Shown here: positions 4,421-5,500 of the stretch, one piece after another | Numbering within the stretch: the stretch's first letter is position 1 | How the letters are laid out: each line of letters starts with the position of its first letter | Assembly: GCA_900551305.1 (NCBI GenBank) | Contig: URVK01000124.1 | Location: 1 to 5,500 of the forward strand | Source of the DNA: an uncultured Collinsella sp. | GTDB taxonomy: Bacteria; Actinomycetota; Coriobacteriia; Coriobacteriales; Coriobacteriaceae | DNA length: 5,500 bases | Reading direction: 5' to 3' | Notes under the pieces: model-generated | What the model saw: the letters and a program-made list of their open reading frames with translations, nothing else | Databases searched by the model: none | Told to the model about the DNA's origin: nothing | Program-made: the position numbers and the translations under genes

Positions 4421-5500
4421 TTACGCCGCTTCGTCGAACTGCGAATTGTACAGATCGGCGTAGAAGCCGCCCTGGGCGAGCAGCTCGTCGTGTGTGCCCT
4501 TCTCGACGATGTCGCCGTCGCGAATCACCAGGATCACATCGGCGTTGCGGATCGTGGACAGGCGGTGCGCGATGACAAAGCTGGTACGGCCCTGCATCAG
4601 CGCATCCATGGCGCGCTGAATGAGCTCCTCGGTGCGGGTATCCACGTTGGAGGTCGCCTCGTCCAAAATCAGCGCCGGGCGGTCGGCCAAAATGGCACGG
4701 GCGATGGTCACGAGCTGGCGTTGACCCTGCGACAGGTTAGTGCCCTCTTCGTTGATCATAAAGTCGTAGCCGCCGGCGAGCGTATGGATAAAGTGGTCGC
4801 AGCGTGCGGCGCGTGCGGCGGCCTCGACCTCGGCGTCGGTCGCATCGGGGCGTCCGTAGCGGATGTTTTCGCGGATGGTGCCGTTAAACAGCCAGGTGTC
4901 CTGCAACACCATGGCAAACTCGCCGCGCAGCGCCGCGCGGTCCCAGTCGCGCACGTCGACGCCCTCGACGCGCAGCGAACCGCCGTCCACATCGTAGAAG
5001 CGCTGCAGCAGCTTGATGAGCGTGGTCTTGCCGGCGCCGGTGGGGCCGACGATGGCGATGGTCTGGCCGGGTTGCGCCTCGCAGCTAAAGTCGTGGATGA
5101 TGGTCTTGTCGGGCGTATAGCCAAACTTGACGTGATCAAACTCCACATGGCCGGGGCGCTTTTCGGGAATCTGCGCGTCGGCTTTCTGCTCCTCCTCGGG
5201 CGCGGCCAGGAACTCAAAGACGCGCTCGGTGGCGGCGGCCATCGACTGCATCGTGTTGCTCACGTTGCCCAGCTGCTGCACGGGTTGCGTAAAGTTGCGA
5301 ACGTACTGGATAAAGCTCTGGATGTCGCCGGGCGTGGCATTGCCGGTCAGCGCGAGCTGTGCGCCCACCACGACGACGCCCACGTAGCCCATGTTGCCCA
5401 CCAAACTCATGAGCGGCATCATCAGGCCCGACAGGAACTGCGAGCGCCAGCCACTAATAAAGAGGCGGTCGTTTTGGCGGTCGAATTCCTCGATCGAGGC
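4421..5500 (-). CDS. ABC exporter, membrane-ATPase fusion subunit (TM288-like), 5' end outside window
   Basis: 359 C-terminal residues are present. The frame stays open to 5500, so the methionine at 5422 is internal. The segment has the end of the exporter membrane domain, with hydrophobic stretches around 5320-5420, then a full ATP-binding domain: Walker A GPTGAGKTT (5047-5021), Q-loop MVLQDTWLF, signature LSQGQRQL, Walker B LILDEATSNVD and H-loop IAHRLST. The family pumps lipophilic compounds or lipids out across the cytoplasmic membrane. The LSQGQ signature together with a catalytic Glu after Walker B and EATSNVDTRTE resembles the TM288/MdlB-like subunit of heterodimeric exporters. In those systems the partner supplies the degenerate Walker B. 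I infer that the partner gene lies just upstream, beyond 5500. The C-terminus is QFDEAA and a terminator follows within 30 bp, so this is the last gene of its unit. The substrate cannot be told. Confidence 0.92.
   Translation of the reverse strand, partial: ASIEEFDRQNDRLFISGWRSQFLSGLMMPLMSLVGNMGYVGVVVVGAQLALTGNATPGDIQSFIQYVRNFTQPVQQLGNVSNTMQSMAAATERVFEFLAAPEEEQKADAQIPEKRPGHVEFDHVKFGYTPDKTIIHDFSCEAQPGQTIAIVGPTGAGKTTLIKLLQRFYDVDGGSLRVEGVDVRDWDRAALRGEFAMVLQDTWLFNGTIRENIRYGRPDATDAEVEAAARAARCDHFIHTLAGGYDFMINEEGTNLSQGQRQLVTIARAILADRPALILDEATSNVDTRTEELIQRAMDALMQGRTSFVIAHRLSTIRNADVILVIRDGDIVEKGTHDELLAQGGFYADLYNSQFDEAA

Noticed and set aside
4756..5217. Second minus-strand frame within the exporter gene
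   Set aside because: It is arginine/proline/serine-rich out-of-frame translation of the ATPase domain, not a gene.

Overview
The window reads as chromosomal DNA from a fairly GC-rich, low-repeat-in-genes but repeat-in-spacers bacterium. Protein style (BceAB-type ABC system, AroAI-alpha DAHP synthase with RVYTNKPRT and SITDPCLGW motifs, TM287/288-type exporter) and the kind of palindromic spacer repeats suggest an actinobacterium of the class Coriobacteriia, such as Collinsella. That assignment is inference; no marker gene proves it.

Layout. Positions 1-79 hold the C-terminal tail of an ABC ATP-binding protein on the + strand. It overlaps a BceB-like FtsX-family permease starting at 69. The permease frame is interrupted by an in-frame TAG at 2010-2012, next to an imperfect 34-bp duplication with a 48-bp offset. 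The same frame then continues to 2318 with the last two membrane segments. A strong intrinsic terminator follows at 2356-2396. The spacer 2397-2809 has no gene but carries a 121-bp inverted-repeat element (2420-2540), a 62-bp palindromic unit with competing folds (2584-2645), short related direct repeats (2623-2693), a minus-strand terminator (2701-2733) and a perfect hairpin abutting the next stop codon (2782-2809).

Positions 2810-3841 on the minus strand encode a complete 3-deoxy-7-phosphoheptulonate (DAHP) synthase with a clear ribosome binding site and a good sigma70-type promoter (3896-3924). The spacer 3925-4354 again has no convincing gene. It holds a 13-bp inverted repeat (3940-3977) and a 231-bp element with near-perfect 28-bp terminal inverted repeats (4064-4294). 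A terminator at 4354-4390 closes a minus-strand ABC exporter gene that runs off the right edge (4421-5500).

How the parts relate. The left pair is a BceAB-type detoxification/sensing transporter for cell-wall-active peptides, probably damaged in its permease. The DAHP synthase is a housekeeping aromatic amino acid gene transcribed alone. The right gene is one half of a probable heterodimeric multidrug-type exporter whose partner would lie beyond 5500. The most unusual content is the permease lesion and the set of structured noncoding elements flanking the DAHP synthase gene.
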